Shown: one piece after another, positions 28,485 to 36,867 of the stretch
Layout: each line of letters opens with the position of its first letter
Position numbering within the stretch: position 1 is the stretch's first letter
From: Sphingomonas corticis
GTDB lineage: Bacteria; Pseudomonadota; Alphaproteobacteria; Sphingomonadales; Sphingomonadaceae
DNA length: 64,000 nt
Reading direction: 5' to 3'
Assembly: GCF_012035195.1 (NCBI RefSeq)
Contig: NZ_JAAVJH010000004.1
Location: 124,001 to 188,000 of the forward strand
Position numbers and translations under genes: made by a program
Notes under the pieces: model-generated
What the model saw: the letters and a program-made list of their open reading frames with translations, nothing else
What the model was told of the DNA's origin: nothing
The model's database searches: none

Positions 28485-29554
28485 AGGTTGAGGATCATGC
28501 CACCGACCCGCCATGCGTCCGCCTCCTCCGGCAAGCGGCGATAGGCCGCATATTCCGCGTCGGTCACCGTCGTGCCGTCGTTCAGCGCGCCCAGCGTCGC
28601 GTTGCGATGCGCGGCGCCCGCGCCGTAGACGCTCTCGTACATCGCATTGGCGAAGCGGCCGCGCGCGGTGTCGAGGTCGATCCCGCCCGCCTCCCGCGCG
28701 GCGCGGATCACCCCGCGCGGCATGCCGAGGTCGGCGGCGGGGCGGCCCGCGGCGATGTGGATGCGCGCCATGTCGAACCACTGCTCGGCGTGGCGCCCCT
28801 CGTGATAGACGGTGTCGGCGACGTCGAGCAGCTCCTCCGACGTGACGCCGTCCTTCGACAGCACGGCGGAGCTGACCTCGATCGTGTGCGTGCCGAAATC
28901 GTAGACGCCGCCGCCGCCGGATCCGCTGACGACCAGGTTGACGGGCGGCACGCCGCGCGCGGCCAGCCGCTCGTTGATGGCGTCCTCCAGCTTCTGCAAT
29001 CGCTCGGACGGGTCCAGCGCGTTCCACTGATGCTCCAGCGCCTTCACGTCGGCGACATAGGCGCTGGCCGCCGCCTTGGTGCCGAGGCCGTAGGAGGCGG
29101 CGGGCACCAGCGCGATCTGCGATCCCGGCGGCGGCAGGCGGCCGCCGGCGAGGCCGTTGGCCTCGACGATCTGGTCGCGGGGGATGCCGTAGGTGCGCGA
29201 CAGCGAGCGCAGCGTGTCGCCTTCCTGCACCGTCACCACCTGGCGGTTCAGCGGCACGCGGATCGTGTCCCCCGCGCGCAGGTCGAAGATCGACGGATTG
29301 CCCTTGTTCAGCAGGATCAGCTGGCCCGTGGTGGTGCCGTAGCGCTCGGCGAGGTCGGACAGCGAGGTGACGTCGCGGATCGTGGCGCGGGTCGTCGGAA
29401 TGTCCCCGCCCTTGCGCCCCACGGTCGCGACCGCGACGCGGAGCGTGTCGAGGAAGCCGTAACCGTCGCCTTCCCCCTCCGTTGCGCGGGTGCGGCCGCC
29501 GCCATTGGGCGGGGCCAGGCGCGGCGCGGCCAGCGGCAGGTCGTTGCGGATCAT
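28472..29554 (-). CDS. LysM-repeat protein with HExxH metallopeptidase-like domain
   Basis: A 360-residue protein without an evident signal peptide. Two LysM-like modules (about 55-101, 'LAERYGTTTGQLILLNKGNP', and 105-150, 'VQEGDTLRSLSRTYGIPRDQ') would bind peptidoglycan or chitin. The C-terminal 200 residues contain H251-E-G-R-H255 (VYHEGRHAEQWF), a zinc-peptidase signature, and a downstream 'LPEEADAW' (341-348) that could supply a third ligand. Gly-rich linker at 210-216. Peptidases of this look turn up as toxin tips of polymorphic and Rhs-like proteins. Overlaps the secreted gene downstream. Confidence 0.75.
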   Translation of the reverse strand: MIRNDLPLAAPRLAPPNGGGRTRATEGEGDGYGFLDTLRVAVATVGRKGGDIPTTRATIRDVTSLSDLAERYGTTTGQLILLNKGNPSIFDLRAGDTIRVPLNRQVVTVQEGDTLRSLSRTYGIPRDQIVEANGLAGGRLPPPGSQIALVPAASYGLGTKAAASAYVADVKALEHQWNALDPSERLQKLEDAINERLAARGVPPVNLVVSGSGGGGVYDFGTHTIEVSSAVLSKDGVTSEELLDVADTVYHEGRHAEQWFDMARIHIAAGRPAADLGMPRGVIRAAREAGGIDLDTARGRFANAMYESVYGAGAAHRNATLGALNDGTTVTDAEYAAYRRLPEEADAWRVGGMILNLWYG

Positions 29555-29620
29555 GACACGCTCCTCGACGGGGGTGCCAAGACTAGTCGTCCACGCCGCA
29601 GCCGGGAATAATCGGATCGA

Positions 29621-30925
29621 CTATGCCGCGGGCACCTCTACCGCCGTCTCCCCGATGCGCGGCAGGATCAGGTGGATCAGCAGCAGTGCGATCAGATAGG
29701 CGCTGCTCGCCCAGAGCAGGACCGGCCAGTACGACCCGATCGTCTCCAGCACGTGGCCGACGTACTTGGCCATGATCATGCCGCCGATCGCACCCGCCGC
29801 GCCGCCGATCCCCATCACCGAGGCCACCGACGTGCGCGGCACGCTATCCGACACGATGGCGTAGAGGTTCGACGACCAGCCCTGGTGCGCCGCGGCGGCG
29901 AGGCCGAGGATGGCGACGGCCAGCCACAGGCTGGGCGTGCTGGCGGCGGTGAAGACGGGAACGACGCACAAGGCGCAGACCAGCAGCGCGATCTTGCGCG
30001 CGGCGTTGACGCTGCGCCCGCGCTTCATCAGCGCGGAGGACAGCCAGCCGCCGCCGATGCTGCCCGCGTCGGCGAGGAGGTAGATCGCGATCAGCGGCGG
30101 ACCGAACGTCTTGAGGTCGAGGCCGTATTGCTTGGCGAGCAGGTCGGGAAGCCAGAACAGGAAGAGGTACCACACCGGATCGGTCAGGAACTTCGCGATC
30201 GCGAAGGCCCAGGTCGGCCGCTGCCCGAACAGCGCGCGCCACGGCACACGCGTGGTCGGCTCCGGCGCCGCGTCCTCCTCGATATAGGCGCGCTCGGAGG
30301 GCGACACGCGCGCGTGGTCGGCGGGGGTGCGATAGAAGCCGAGCCACGCGGCGAGCCAGATGAAGCCGAGCAGCCCGGTGACGATGAATGCCGCCTCCCA
30401 GCCGAAATAGATCGTCAGCAGCGGCACGACGATCGGCGTCGCCAGCGCGCCGACGTTGGCGCCCGCGTTCAGGATGCCGGCGGCGAGCGCGCGCTCGTGC
30501 CGCGGGAACCATTCGGCGACGGACTTGATCGCGGCGGGGAAATTGGCCGATTCGCCCAGTCCCAGGAGGAAGCGCGCACCGGAGAAGCCGAACGGCGTGC
30601 GCACGAAGGCGTGGAGCATCGCCGCGAAGCTCCACAGCGCGATCGCCGCGGCATAGCCGAGGCGCGAGCCGAGCCGGTCGATGACGGGACCGCAGGCGAG
30701 CAGGCCGATGGCGTAGGCGGCCTGGAACCAGAAGACGATGTTGGCATAGTCGCCCTCGCTCCAGCCCAGGTCCGCCTGCAACGTCGGCTTGAGGATGCCG
30801 ATGATCTGCCGGTCGATGTAGTTGATCGTCGTCGCGAAGAAGAGCAGCGCACAGATCACCCAGCGCACGTTGCTCGCGGGGCGGATGCGGGCGGGCGCCG
30901 TGTCCGTGTCGTTCAGCGTCGCCAT
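29621..30925 (-). CDS. Hexuronate-type MFS transporter
   Basis: Anion:cation symporter-family (ACS) MFS permease of 434 residues with 12 predicted helices; relatives ExuT and GudP import hexuronates and aldarates. Marks: 'TINYIDRQIIGILKPTLQ' in helix 1, 'GLGESANFPAAIKSVAEWFP' (very typical of ExuT-like proteins) and 'RALAAGILNAGANVGALATP'. It follows uxuA by 17 bases, so one transcript, and should bring in the uronic acid or aldonate that UxuA uses. Substrate by context: glucuronate, mannonate or a close relative. Start at ATG 30925, before which an in-frame extension is unlikely. Confidence 0.88.
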   Translation of the reverse strand: MATLNDTDTAPARIRPASNVRWVICALLFFATTINYIDRQIIGILKPTLQADLGWSEGDYANIVFWFQAAYAIGLLACGPVIDRLGSRLGYAAAIALWSFAAMLHAFVRTPFGFSGARFLLGLGESANFPAAIKSVAEWFPRHERALAAGILNAGANVGALATPIVVPLLTIYFGWEAAFIVTGLLGFIWLAAWLGFYRTPADHARVSPSERAYIEEDAAPEPTTRVPWRALFGQRPTWAFAIAKFLTDPVWYLFLFWLPDLLAKQYGLDLKTFGPPLIAIYLLADAGSIGGGWLSSALMKRGRSVNAARKIALLVCALCVVPVFTAASTPSLWLAVAILGLAAAAHQGWSSNLYAIVSDSVPRTSVASVMGIGGAAGAIGGMIMAKYVGHVLETIGSYWPVLLWASSAYLIALLLIHLILPRIGETAVEVPAA

Positions 30926-30942
30926 GTCGCGTTCCCTCTCTC

Positions 30943-32109
30943 TCAGGCCAGCGCGTGCGCGATGCCGCGTTCCAGCCCGCGCAGTTCGGCCAGCCCGCGC
31001 ATCCGACCCAGCAGCGAATAGCCCGGGTTGGTCCGCTTGGTCAGGTCGTCCATCATCTGGTGGCCGTGGTCGGGCCGCATCGGAATGGACCGGCCCTCCG
31101 CCCGTTGCAGGCGGTGAAGCGCGGTGACGACATCGGCCATGCCGGCATGGCCCTCCAGGTGCGGTGCCTCGTGGAAGGAACCGTCCGCCTCGTGCGCGAC
31201 GGAGCGCAGGTGGACGAAGCCGATGCGGGGGCCCAGTCGCTCGACGATGCCGGGCAGGTCGTTGTCGCGTCGCGCGCCGAAGGAGCCGGTGCAGAAGCAC
31301 AGCCCGTTCGACGGGTTGGGCACGCGCGCGAACAGCGCGGCGACGTCGGCCTCCGTGCTGACGACGCGGGGCAGGCCGAAGATGGGGAAGGGCGGGTCGT
31401 CGGGATGGACCACCAGCCGCACGCCGACCTCGTCGGCGACGGGGCAGACCGCGTCGAGGAAGGCGGCGTGGTTCTCGCGCAGGCGGTCCGCGCCGGTGTC
31501 GGCATAGCCGTGGATCGCGCGCAGGAACTCGGCCGAGGTGAAGCTCTCCTCGCTGCCCGGCAGGCCGGCGATGATGGTGCGCTCCAGCCGGTGGCGCGCA
31601 TCCTCGTCCATCGCGGCGAAGCGGCGCTCTGCCGCGCTACACAGGGCCTCGTCGTAGTCGTCGGCGGCGCCGGGGCGGCGGAGGATGAACAGGTCGTAGG
31701 CGGCGAGGGCGACAGGCTCGAACCGCAGCGCCAGCGCGCCGTCGGGCATGGCGAAGGCGAGATCGGTGCGCGTCCAGTCGAGCAGCGGCATGAAATTGTA
31801 CGTCACCACGCCGACACCGCCGGCGGCCAGGTTGCGCAGGCTCTCGCGATAGGCGTCGAGGTGCCGCTCGTGCCCCGGTGCGCGCAGCTTGATCTCCTCG
31901 TGGACGGGCAGGCTCTCCACCACCGTCCAGCCCAGCCCGGCGCGCTCGATCTCCGCGCGGCGCGCGGCGATGGCGGCGGCGGTCCACACCGCGCCGTTGG
32001 GAAGCTCGTGCAGCGCGGTGACCACCTCGGTCGCGCCGGCCTGGCGAATGTCGCGCAGCGACACGGGGTCGCGCGGACCGAACCAGCGCATCGTCTGCGT
32101 CATCAACAT
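30943..32109 (-). CDS. uxuA: Mannonate dehydratase
   Basis: Converts D-mannonate to 2-keto-3-deoxy-D-gluconate, the third step of glucuronate breakdown. At 388 residues and with 'MTQTMRWFGPRDPVSLRDIR', 'VVESLPVHEEIK', 'VTYNFMPLLDWTRTDL', 'LVVHPDDPPFPIFGLPRVVS' and 'RPDHGHQMMDDL' it matches UxuA throughout, including the metal-ligand histidine regions. First gene of a two-gene unit with the MFS transporter. A palindromic operator lies about 100 bases upstream. Genes for the other steps (isomerase, fructuronate reductase, KDG kinase and aldolase) are not in the window. ATG 32109 or ATG 32103 could be the start. Confidence 0.94.
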   Translation of the reverse strand: MLMTQTMRWFGPRDPVSLRDIRQAGATEVVTALHELPNGAVWTAAAIAARRAEIERAGLGWTVVESLPVHEEIKLRAPGHERHLDAYRESLRNLAAGGVGVVTYNFMPLLDWTRTDLAFAMPDGALALRFEPVALAAYDLFILRRPGAADDYDEALCSAAERRFAAMDEDARHRLERTIIAGLPGSEESFTSAEFLRAIHGYADTGADRLRENHAAFLDAVCPVADEVGVRLVVHPDDPPFPIFGLPRVVSTEADVAALFARVPNPSNGLCFCTGSFGARRDNDLPGIVERLGPRIGFVHLRSVAHEADGSFHEAPHLEGHAGMADVVTALHRLQRAEGRSIPMRPDHGHQMMDDLTKRTNPGYSLLGRMRGLAELRGLERGIAHALA

Positions 32110-32199
32110 GATGCCGGCACCCTCACCCCTTGTCGTCCCCGTCAGGTCGGTCGCCGGCAGGAGCCAGCGAGATGCCGGTGCGGGAGCGATCCGCTAAGA

Positions 32200-32228
32200 A
32201 GCCTACACACTGGTCAGGCCACACGCAA
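32200..32228 (-). promoter_or_regulatory. uxuA promoter with embedded GntR-type operator
   Basis: The palindrome TGGTCAGGCCA (32211-32221) lies within a possible leftward promoter: -35-like TTGCGT (32223-32228), 17-base spacer and TAGGCT (32200-32205). The 11-mer is the exact reverse complement of the one upstream of the TonB receptor at 39225, and the stretch running into CACRYGCAAGG is shared with the site at 38338. Repressor binding in the spacer would block RNA polymerase. The TAGGCT box is a poor -10 match and could instead be a second half-site. Confidence 0.6.
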
Positions 32229-32286
32229 GGAGATGCCTTACAGATGATGGAGGTCGTTCCGCTAAGTTCGATATGAAAGGGTGCGA

Positions 32287-33441
32287 CTACGCCGGCAGGC
32301 GCGTCGCCTTCGCCGATGCGGTCAGCACCAGTTCCGCCGCCAGCAGCGCCTGCTCCTGGTCCTGCGCCACGGACGAGCGCTCGACGATGTCGGTGATGAA
32401 TTGCGGGCCGAACGGCAGCGGCACGTTGGAGCAGTCGAGATAGCGCGTGCCCTTGCGATCGGCGAGGAACAGGTGGTTGCCGCCCTTGCGCCCCTCGATG
32501 TCGACGTACTTGCGCAGCTCGATGTAGCCCTCGGTCCCCAGGATGAAGAGCCGGCCGTCGCCCCAGGTGGGCAGGCCGTCGGGCGTGAACCAGTCGACGC
32601 GGACATAGCCCGCGCCGCCGTTGCCCTGCACCATCATGTCGCCGAAATCCTCGAACCGCGGATGCTGCGGATTGGCGACGTTGCCGACCTGCGCCGCCAG
32701 CACGGTCGCGCGGGTCGAGCCGGTGAGATAGAGGAACTGGTCCGCCTGGTGGCTGCCCACGTCCGTCAGGATGCCGCCGTTCTGCGCCGGATCCCAGAAC
32801 CATGCCGGCCGATTGGGCGCGTTCAGGCGGTGCGGCGCCAGGTTGATCGTCTGGATGACCTTGCCGATCGCACCGTCGTGGACCAGCTGACCCGCCATCA
32901 CCGCGGCGGGTACCTCCAGCCGTTCGGAATACATGATGCCGAACTTGCGGCCCGTCGCCTTGATCGCGGCGCGCACCTCGGCGAGCTGCTTCAGCGTGAC
33001 GATCGCGGCCTTGTCGCTCAGGTAATCCTTGCCCGCGCGCATCACCTTGATGCCCAGTGGTGCGCGCTTCGCCGGAATGGCGGCGCTGCACACCAGCTTG
33101 ATCTGCCGATCCTCGACGATCTCGTCCTCGCTGCGCGCGAGGCGGACGCCGGAATAGCGCTTCTGAAAGGCGGCGACCTGCTTCGGATCGGCCGCGTAGA
33201 ACGCGGTCAGCACGCCGCCGCCGCGGATCATCGCGTCGGTGATGCCATAGATGTGATTGTGGTCGAGCCCGATCACGCCGAACGGCACGCGATATTTTGC
33301 ATCCGGGGCGGGGCGGGCGGGCGCACCCTCGGTCGGCGCGTCGCCGCGCGTCGTCGATTGGGCGATCGCGTCGGCGGCGAGGCCGGAGAAGCCGGCGGCG
33401 AGGCCGAGGCCGATCAGGTCGCGGCGGGTGGTGTTCGTCAT
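32287..33441 (-). CDS. Tat-exported Gfo/Idh/MocA family protein, divergent
   Basis: A 384-residue oxidoreductase-fold protein with a twin-arginine signal (TTRRDLIGLGLAAGF). The Rossmann start is atypical: 'PFGVIGLDHNHIYG' (residues 53-66) lacks the usual GxGxxG glycines, and the catalytic EKP motif is replaced by S-D-K-A (142-145). The C-terminal dimerisation sheet is intact ('NGGILTDVGSHQADQFLYLT', 'GNHLFLADRKGTRYLD'). It is the last gene of the five-gene unit, two bases after the previous one. It may use a different cofactor geometry or be a sugar-binding or lyase-type member rather than a normal dehydrogenase. Confidence 0.85.
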   Translation of the reverse strand: MTNTTRRDLIGLGLAAGFSGLAADAIAQSTTRGDAPTEGAPARPAPDAKYRVPFGVIGLDHNHIYGITDAMIRGGGVLTAFYAADPKQVAAFQKRYSGVRLARSEDEIVEDRQIKLVCSAAIPAKRAPLGIKVMRAGKDYLSDKAAIVTLKQLAEVRAAIKATGRKFGIMYSERLEVPAAVMAGQLVHDGAIGKVIQTINLAPHRLNAPNRPAWFWDPAQNGGILTDVGSHQADQFLYLTGSTRATVLAAQVGNVANPQHPRFEDFGDMMVQGNGGAGYVRVDWFTPDGLPTWGDGRLFILGTEGYIELRKYVDIEGRKGGNHLFLADRKGTRYLDCSNVPLPFGPQFITDIVERSSVAQDQEQALLAAELVLTASAKATRLPA

Positions 33442-33443
33442 CG

Positions 33444-34724
33444 TCAGCCCTCTCGAACGGCGACCAGATCGGTCGGCCAGGTCATCGCCTCGCCCTTGTC
33501 CATCGCCGCCTCGCCCAGCAGCGAGGCGACGCTGGCGTGATAGGCCTGCGCGAGAAGGCCGGGCAGCGGGCGCCCGGCGCGCACGGCCTCGCCGAACCCC
33601 TCGAACTGCAGCATCGTCTCGTCATATTCGCCCCAGCCGAGCGACTCTCCGGGCGTGGTGACGGGCAGCTCGGGAAACCAGGTCGCGCCGCCGATCGGCA
33701 CGGTGCGCTTCGACCCCTTCCTGATGTCCTGCTGCATCCGCTGGAGCGCCAGCTGCTTGGGCGGCACTTCCTGGTAGATGCGGCCCAGCTCCGGCTCGAT
33801 CGTGCCGGTGCTGCCCTGGATCTGCTCCTCGCAGCCGTAGCGCGCGTTGTTGAGGAGCGAGGTGTAGATCACCTTCCGCCCGCCGCTATATTCGTAGACG
33901 AGTGCGACATGGTCGTAGACCTCGCGCCCGTCCTTCCAGAAACAGATGCTGCCCGATCCGATCACCTTCGTCGGCACCGCGTCGAGGAACCAGTTTCCGA
34001 CCTGCAACTGGTGCGTCGCCAGCTCGGTCATCAGCCCGGCGGACGCCTCGCGATAGAGGCGCCAGTTGATCTGGCGGTCGGTGGCGTCGGCGGGGACCTT
34101 CCGCCGCCAGCTGTTATTTCGGTGCCAGCTGGCGCGCACCTGCGTGATCGTGCCGATCTCCCCCGCCTTGGCGCGCTTCAGCGCGTTCAGGTAGGTGGGA
34201 TGGAACATGCGCTGGTGCCCGATCTGCAGGATCTTGCCGGCCTTGCGCGCGTCGGTGACCATCGCGCCGCAATCCTTGATCGTGCGCGCCATCGCCTTCT
34301 CGCACCACACGTGCAGCCCGGCGTCGAGCCCCGCCTTGGCATGGGCGGCGTGCAGGTTCAGCGGGGTGGCGATGACGATCGCGTCGAGACCGCGCGCGTC
34401 CAGCATCGCGCGATGATCGGCGAAGGCGGGGACGGACGCGCCCGCGATCGCGCGCGCCTTGTCGAGGTTGCCGGCATACGTGTCGCAGATCGCGGCGACG
34501 GTGCAGTTGCGCGATTTCTGGATGTTGCGGATCAGCGCGCGTCCACGGTCGCCGGTGCCGATCACGCCCAGCCGCACGCGCGGACCGGCGGCGGGGGCGG
34601 CGGCGGCGCCCTGCGCGGCGGCGGAGGCCCAGGGGGCGGCGGCGGCGACGCCCGCGCCTGCGGTCGCGGCCAGCACGCGGTCGAGGAACGACCGGCGCGA
34701 CAGATCGAAATGGTCCTTGGTCAT
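33444..34724 (-). CDS. Tat-exported Gfo/Idh/MocA family oxidoreductase
   Basis: NAD(P)-dependent sugar oxidoreductase-fold protein of 426 residues. Twin-arginine signal (SRRSFLDRVLAATAGAG), canonical nucleotide motif G-T-G-D-R-G (56-61, VRLGVIGTGDRG), 'HVWCEKAMA' with the EK pair at 142-143, and a typical 'SAGLMTELATHQLQVGNWFL' active-site helix. Exported folded, presumably with cofactor bound, as known for Zymomonas glucose-fructose oxidoreductase. Its ATG overlaps the ApbE stop by 4 bases (ATGA), and it is followed after 2 bases by the third oxidoreductase, so tight coupling is certain. Likely oxidises a glycoside or sugar acid in the periplasm. Confidence 0.88.
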   Translation of the reverse strand: MTKDHFDLSRRSFLDRVLAATAGAGVAAAAPWASAAAQGAAAAPAAGPRVRLGVIGTGDRGRALIRNIQKSRNCTVAAICDTYAGNLDKARAIAGASVPAFADHRAMLDARGLDAIVIATPLNLHAAHAKAGLDAGLHVWCEKAMARTIKDCGAMVTDARKAGKILQIGHQRMFHPTYLNALKRAKAGEIGTITQVRASWHRNNSWRRKVPADATDRQINWRLYREASAGLMTELATHQLQVGNWFLDAVPTKVIGSGSICFWKDGREVYDHVALVYEYSGGRKVIYTSLLNNARYGCEEQIQGSTGTIEPELGRIYQEVPPKQLALQRMQQDIRKGSKRTVPIGGATWFPELPVTTPGESLGWGEYDETMLQFEGFGEAVRAGRPLPGLLAQAYHASVASLLGEAAMDKGEAMTWPTDLVAVREG

Positions 34725-35545
34725 GCGACGCGACTTTCCTGATGGGCGAGGTCGAAGCGGAAGCGGGTGTCGCGCCGGTCGCGCAGCAACCGCGCGGCAC
34801 GCGCCGGATCGGCGACGACCAGCGCGGTGCTGAGCGCCTCCGCCGCGGCGCCGCTTTCGGCGATGGCGACCGCGCAGGCGGGCGGGGCGATGGCCGCCGG
34901 CTCGCCGGGACGCAGCAGCGCCGCGCGCTCGGGTGCGTCGGTGCCGACACCCACGGTGGCGGAAATCGAGAGCGACTGGTCGCGCAGCTCGATCTCCAGC
35001 AGCGTGGCGTCGGCGTCGATCGGATGCGGGATCGCGAAGGGCCAGCCCCCGCCGAGCGGATGCGGCCCGAACGCCAGGATCGAGCTCTCGCCCGCGCTGA
35101 GCAGCGCGCTGGTGACGCCCGCGTCACGCAGCACCGCTCCTGCGCGGTCGAGCGCCAGCCCCTTGCCGAGCCCGCCGAAATCGAGCGCGAGCGGCCGCGA
35201 CGCCGCGACGGTGCCGCCCGCCCGGTCGAACCGGACCATCGTCCAGTTGCCGCCGGTGCGCCGGTCCGCCGCGACGTCGAACAGGCCGAAGGTGGCGACG
35301 TGCGCCGCCGCCGCGGCGTCCAGCGCGTCGAGCAGGATCGCGTCCGTCACCGCCGCCTCGCGCCCGGCAAGCAGCGCCTCGTTCAGCGCGACCAGCGGGG
35401 AGGGGCGGTGGATCGTCAGTGCGTCGTCCACCGCCTCCACCGCGCGACGCGCGTCCGCCAGCGCGGCGGGCGTCGCGCCGTCGAAGGCGTGCAGCTCCAC
35501 CCGCGTCCCCATCGCGGCGAACCGCTCGATCCGCGCCCGCGTCAC
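34721..35545 (-). CDS. ApbE family FAD:protein FMN transferase
   Basis: Enzyme of 274 residues that attaches FMN to a Thr/Ser of exported redox proteins. It shows 'FAAMGTRVELHAF' (the AMGT start), 'DFGGLGKGLALDRAGAVL' (matching the conserved DxxxxxKG) and 'SALLSAGESSILAFG' (the LxxxGG-like strand). No signal peptide is visible, so it might act in the cytoplasm before export. GTG 35545, six bases after the previous stop, is the start that keeps the family N-terminus; a TGAAGG site precedes it. Embedded between two oxidoreductase genes. No typical FMN acceptor motif was seen in its neighbours. Confidence 0.82.
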   Translation of the reverse strand: MTRARIERFAAMGTRVELHAFDGATPAALADARRAVEAVDDALTIHRPSPLVALNEALLAGREAAVTDAILLDALDAAAAAHVATFGLFDVAADRRTGGNWTMVRFDRAGGTVAASRPLALDFGGLGKGLALDRAGAVLRDAGVTSALLSAGESSILAFGPHPLGGGWPFAIPHPIDADATLLEIELRDQSLSISATVGVGTDAPERAALLRPGEPAAIAPPACAVAIAESGAAAEALSTALVVADPARAARLLRDRRDTRFRFDLAHQESRVA

Positions 35546-35550
35546 TCCGG

Positions 35551-36867
35551 TCAGGCCTTCAGTTCCCAGCCCGGCTGATAGTCCACCGACCAATATCTCA
35601 TCGCCTCGGCATTGTCGGTTCGCCCCGTCGCCGGATCGATCGTCAGCGCCGCCTTGGCGCGATAGGCCATGTTGCCGAGGTGGCACAGGTTGGTGCTGAT
35701 GTTCCCCTCCGCGATCGGCGAGTTGAGTGCCGCCGCCTGGCCGCGGATGACGTCGACCATGTTCTGCGCGTGATACACGTCGAGCTTGCCGATGCCGACG
35801 GTGCCGGTGGTCTCGCTCTCCTCCACGGACTTCACCGCGCGCAGCAGCTTCCCTTGCAGATCGTACAGCTCGAACCCGTTGCGATCGACCACGGCCGATC
35901 CCTTCGTGCCGAGCAGAAGCACGCCGCGCCCGCGGCCGTAGCGGGCGATGCCGTTGCCGCTCTGCCCCTCCCACGTGATCTTCCGATCGCCCTCGTAGGC
36001 GAGCGTCAGGTCCATCGTGTCGTACATCTCCCAATCGTCGTCGTTGAAGAACTGCCGCGATCCGCGCGCCTCCACCTGCTTTGGATAGGTGAGCCCCATC
36101 AGCCAGCGCGCGACGTCGATCTCGTGCATGCCGTTGTTGCAGATCTCGCCCGTGCCGTACTGCCACACCCAATGCCAATTGTAGGGTACCAGGTTGGACC
36201 GGTAGGGCGCGCGCGGGCGCGGCCCCTGCCACAGGTCCCAGTCGAGCGTGGCGGGGGGCGGCACCTGCTGGCCGTGGCCGATCGGGCGGCGTGCGTTGGC
36301 GTACCAGGTCTGCGCTTCGTACACGTGGCCCAGCTCGCCCGCCTTCACGAGCTCCAGCAGCTGCCGCGTTTCCGGGCTGGAGCGCTGCTGGTTGCCGATC
36401 TGCAACTGGCGCCCGGTGCGCTTCTGCACCGCGATCATCGCCTCGCCTTCCGCCGGCGCGATGCCGACCGGCTTCTCGCAATAGACGTGGTGGCCCGCGT
36501 CCATCGCGTCGGTCGAGATCTTCACGTGGCTGAAATCGGGCGTGGCGACGGTGACGACGTCGACCGCCTTGTTGCCCAAAAGGCGGCGATAGTCGCGCAC
36601 CTGCTTCACCTTGGGATTGCCGCGCGCGGCGAACTCGTCGGCGCGCTTGGCCAGCACCGCGCTCTCGCAATCGACGAAATGCGTGATGACGGTGTTCGGC
36701 ACCTTGGCGAAGGCGGCCATGTGCGCCTGTCCGCGGCCGTTCACGCCCACCACGGCGACGCGGACGCGATCGTTCGCCCCCTTGATCTGCGCGTAGCTCT
36801 TCGCGCTCATGGCGGTGGTCAGCGCGGCGGCGCCGGCGCCCTTCATGACCGTGCGACGGTCCATCAT
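35551..36867 (-). CDS. Tat-exported Gfo/Idh/MocA family oxidoreductase
   Basis: A 438-residue oxidoreductase with a short twin-arginine signal (MDRRTVMKGAGAAALTT). The nucleotide motif is G-V-N-G-R-G (41-46), the catalytic motif E-K-P is intact (131-133, HVYCEKPVG), and 'ICNNGMHEIDVARWLMGL' provides the conserved catalytic-region histidine. Close to the 'inositol 2-dehydrogenase-like' group often found next to DUF1080 genes. Overlaps the DUF1080 stop by 4 bases (ATGA). With DUF1080 it fits the oxidation-then-cleavage logic of 3-keto-glycoside metabolism. Confidence 0.9.
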   Translation of the reverse strand: MMDRRTVMKGAGAAALTTAMSAKSYAQIKGANDRVRVAVVGVNGRGQAHMAAFAKVPNTVITHFVDCESAVLAKRADEFAARGNPKVKQVRDYRRLLGNKAVDVVTVATPDFSHVKISTDAMDAGHHVYCEKPVGIAPAEGEAMIAVQKRTGRQLQIGNQQRSSPETRQLLELVKAGELGHVYEAQTWYANARRPIGHGQQVPPPATLDWDLWQGPRPRAPYRSNLVPYNWHWVWQYGTGEICNNGMHEIDVARWLMGLTYPKQVEARGSRQFFNDDDWEMYDTMDLTLAYEGDRKITWEGQSGNGIARYGRGRGVLLLGTKGSAVVDRNGFELYDLQGKLLRAVKSVEESETTGTVGIGKLDVYHAQNMVDVIRGQAAALNSPIAEGNISTNLCHLGNMAYRAKAALTIDPATGRTDNAEAMRYWSVDYQPGWELKA

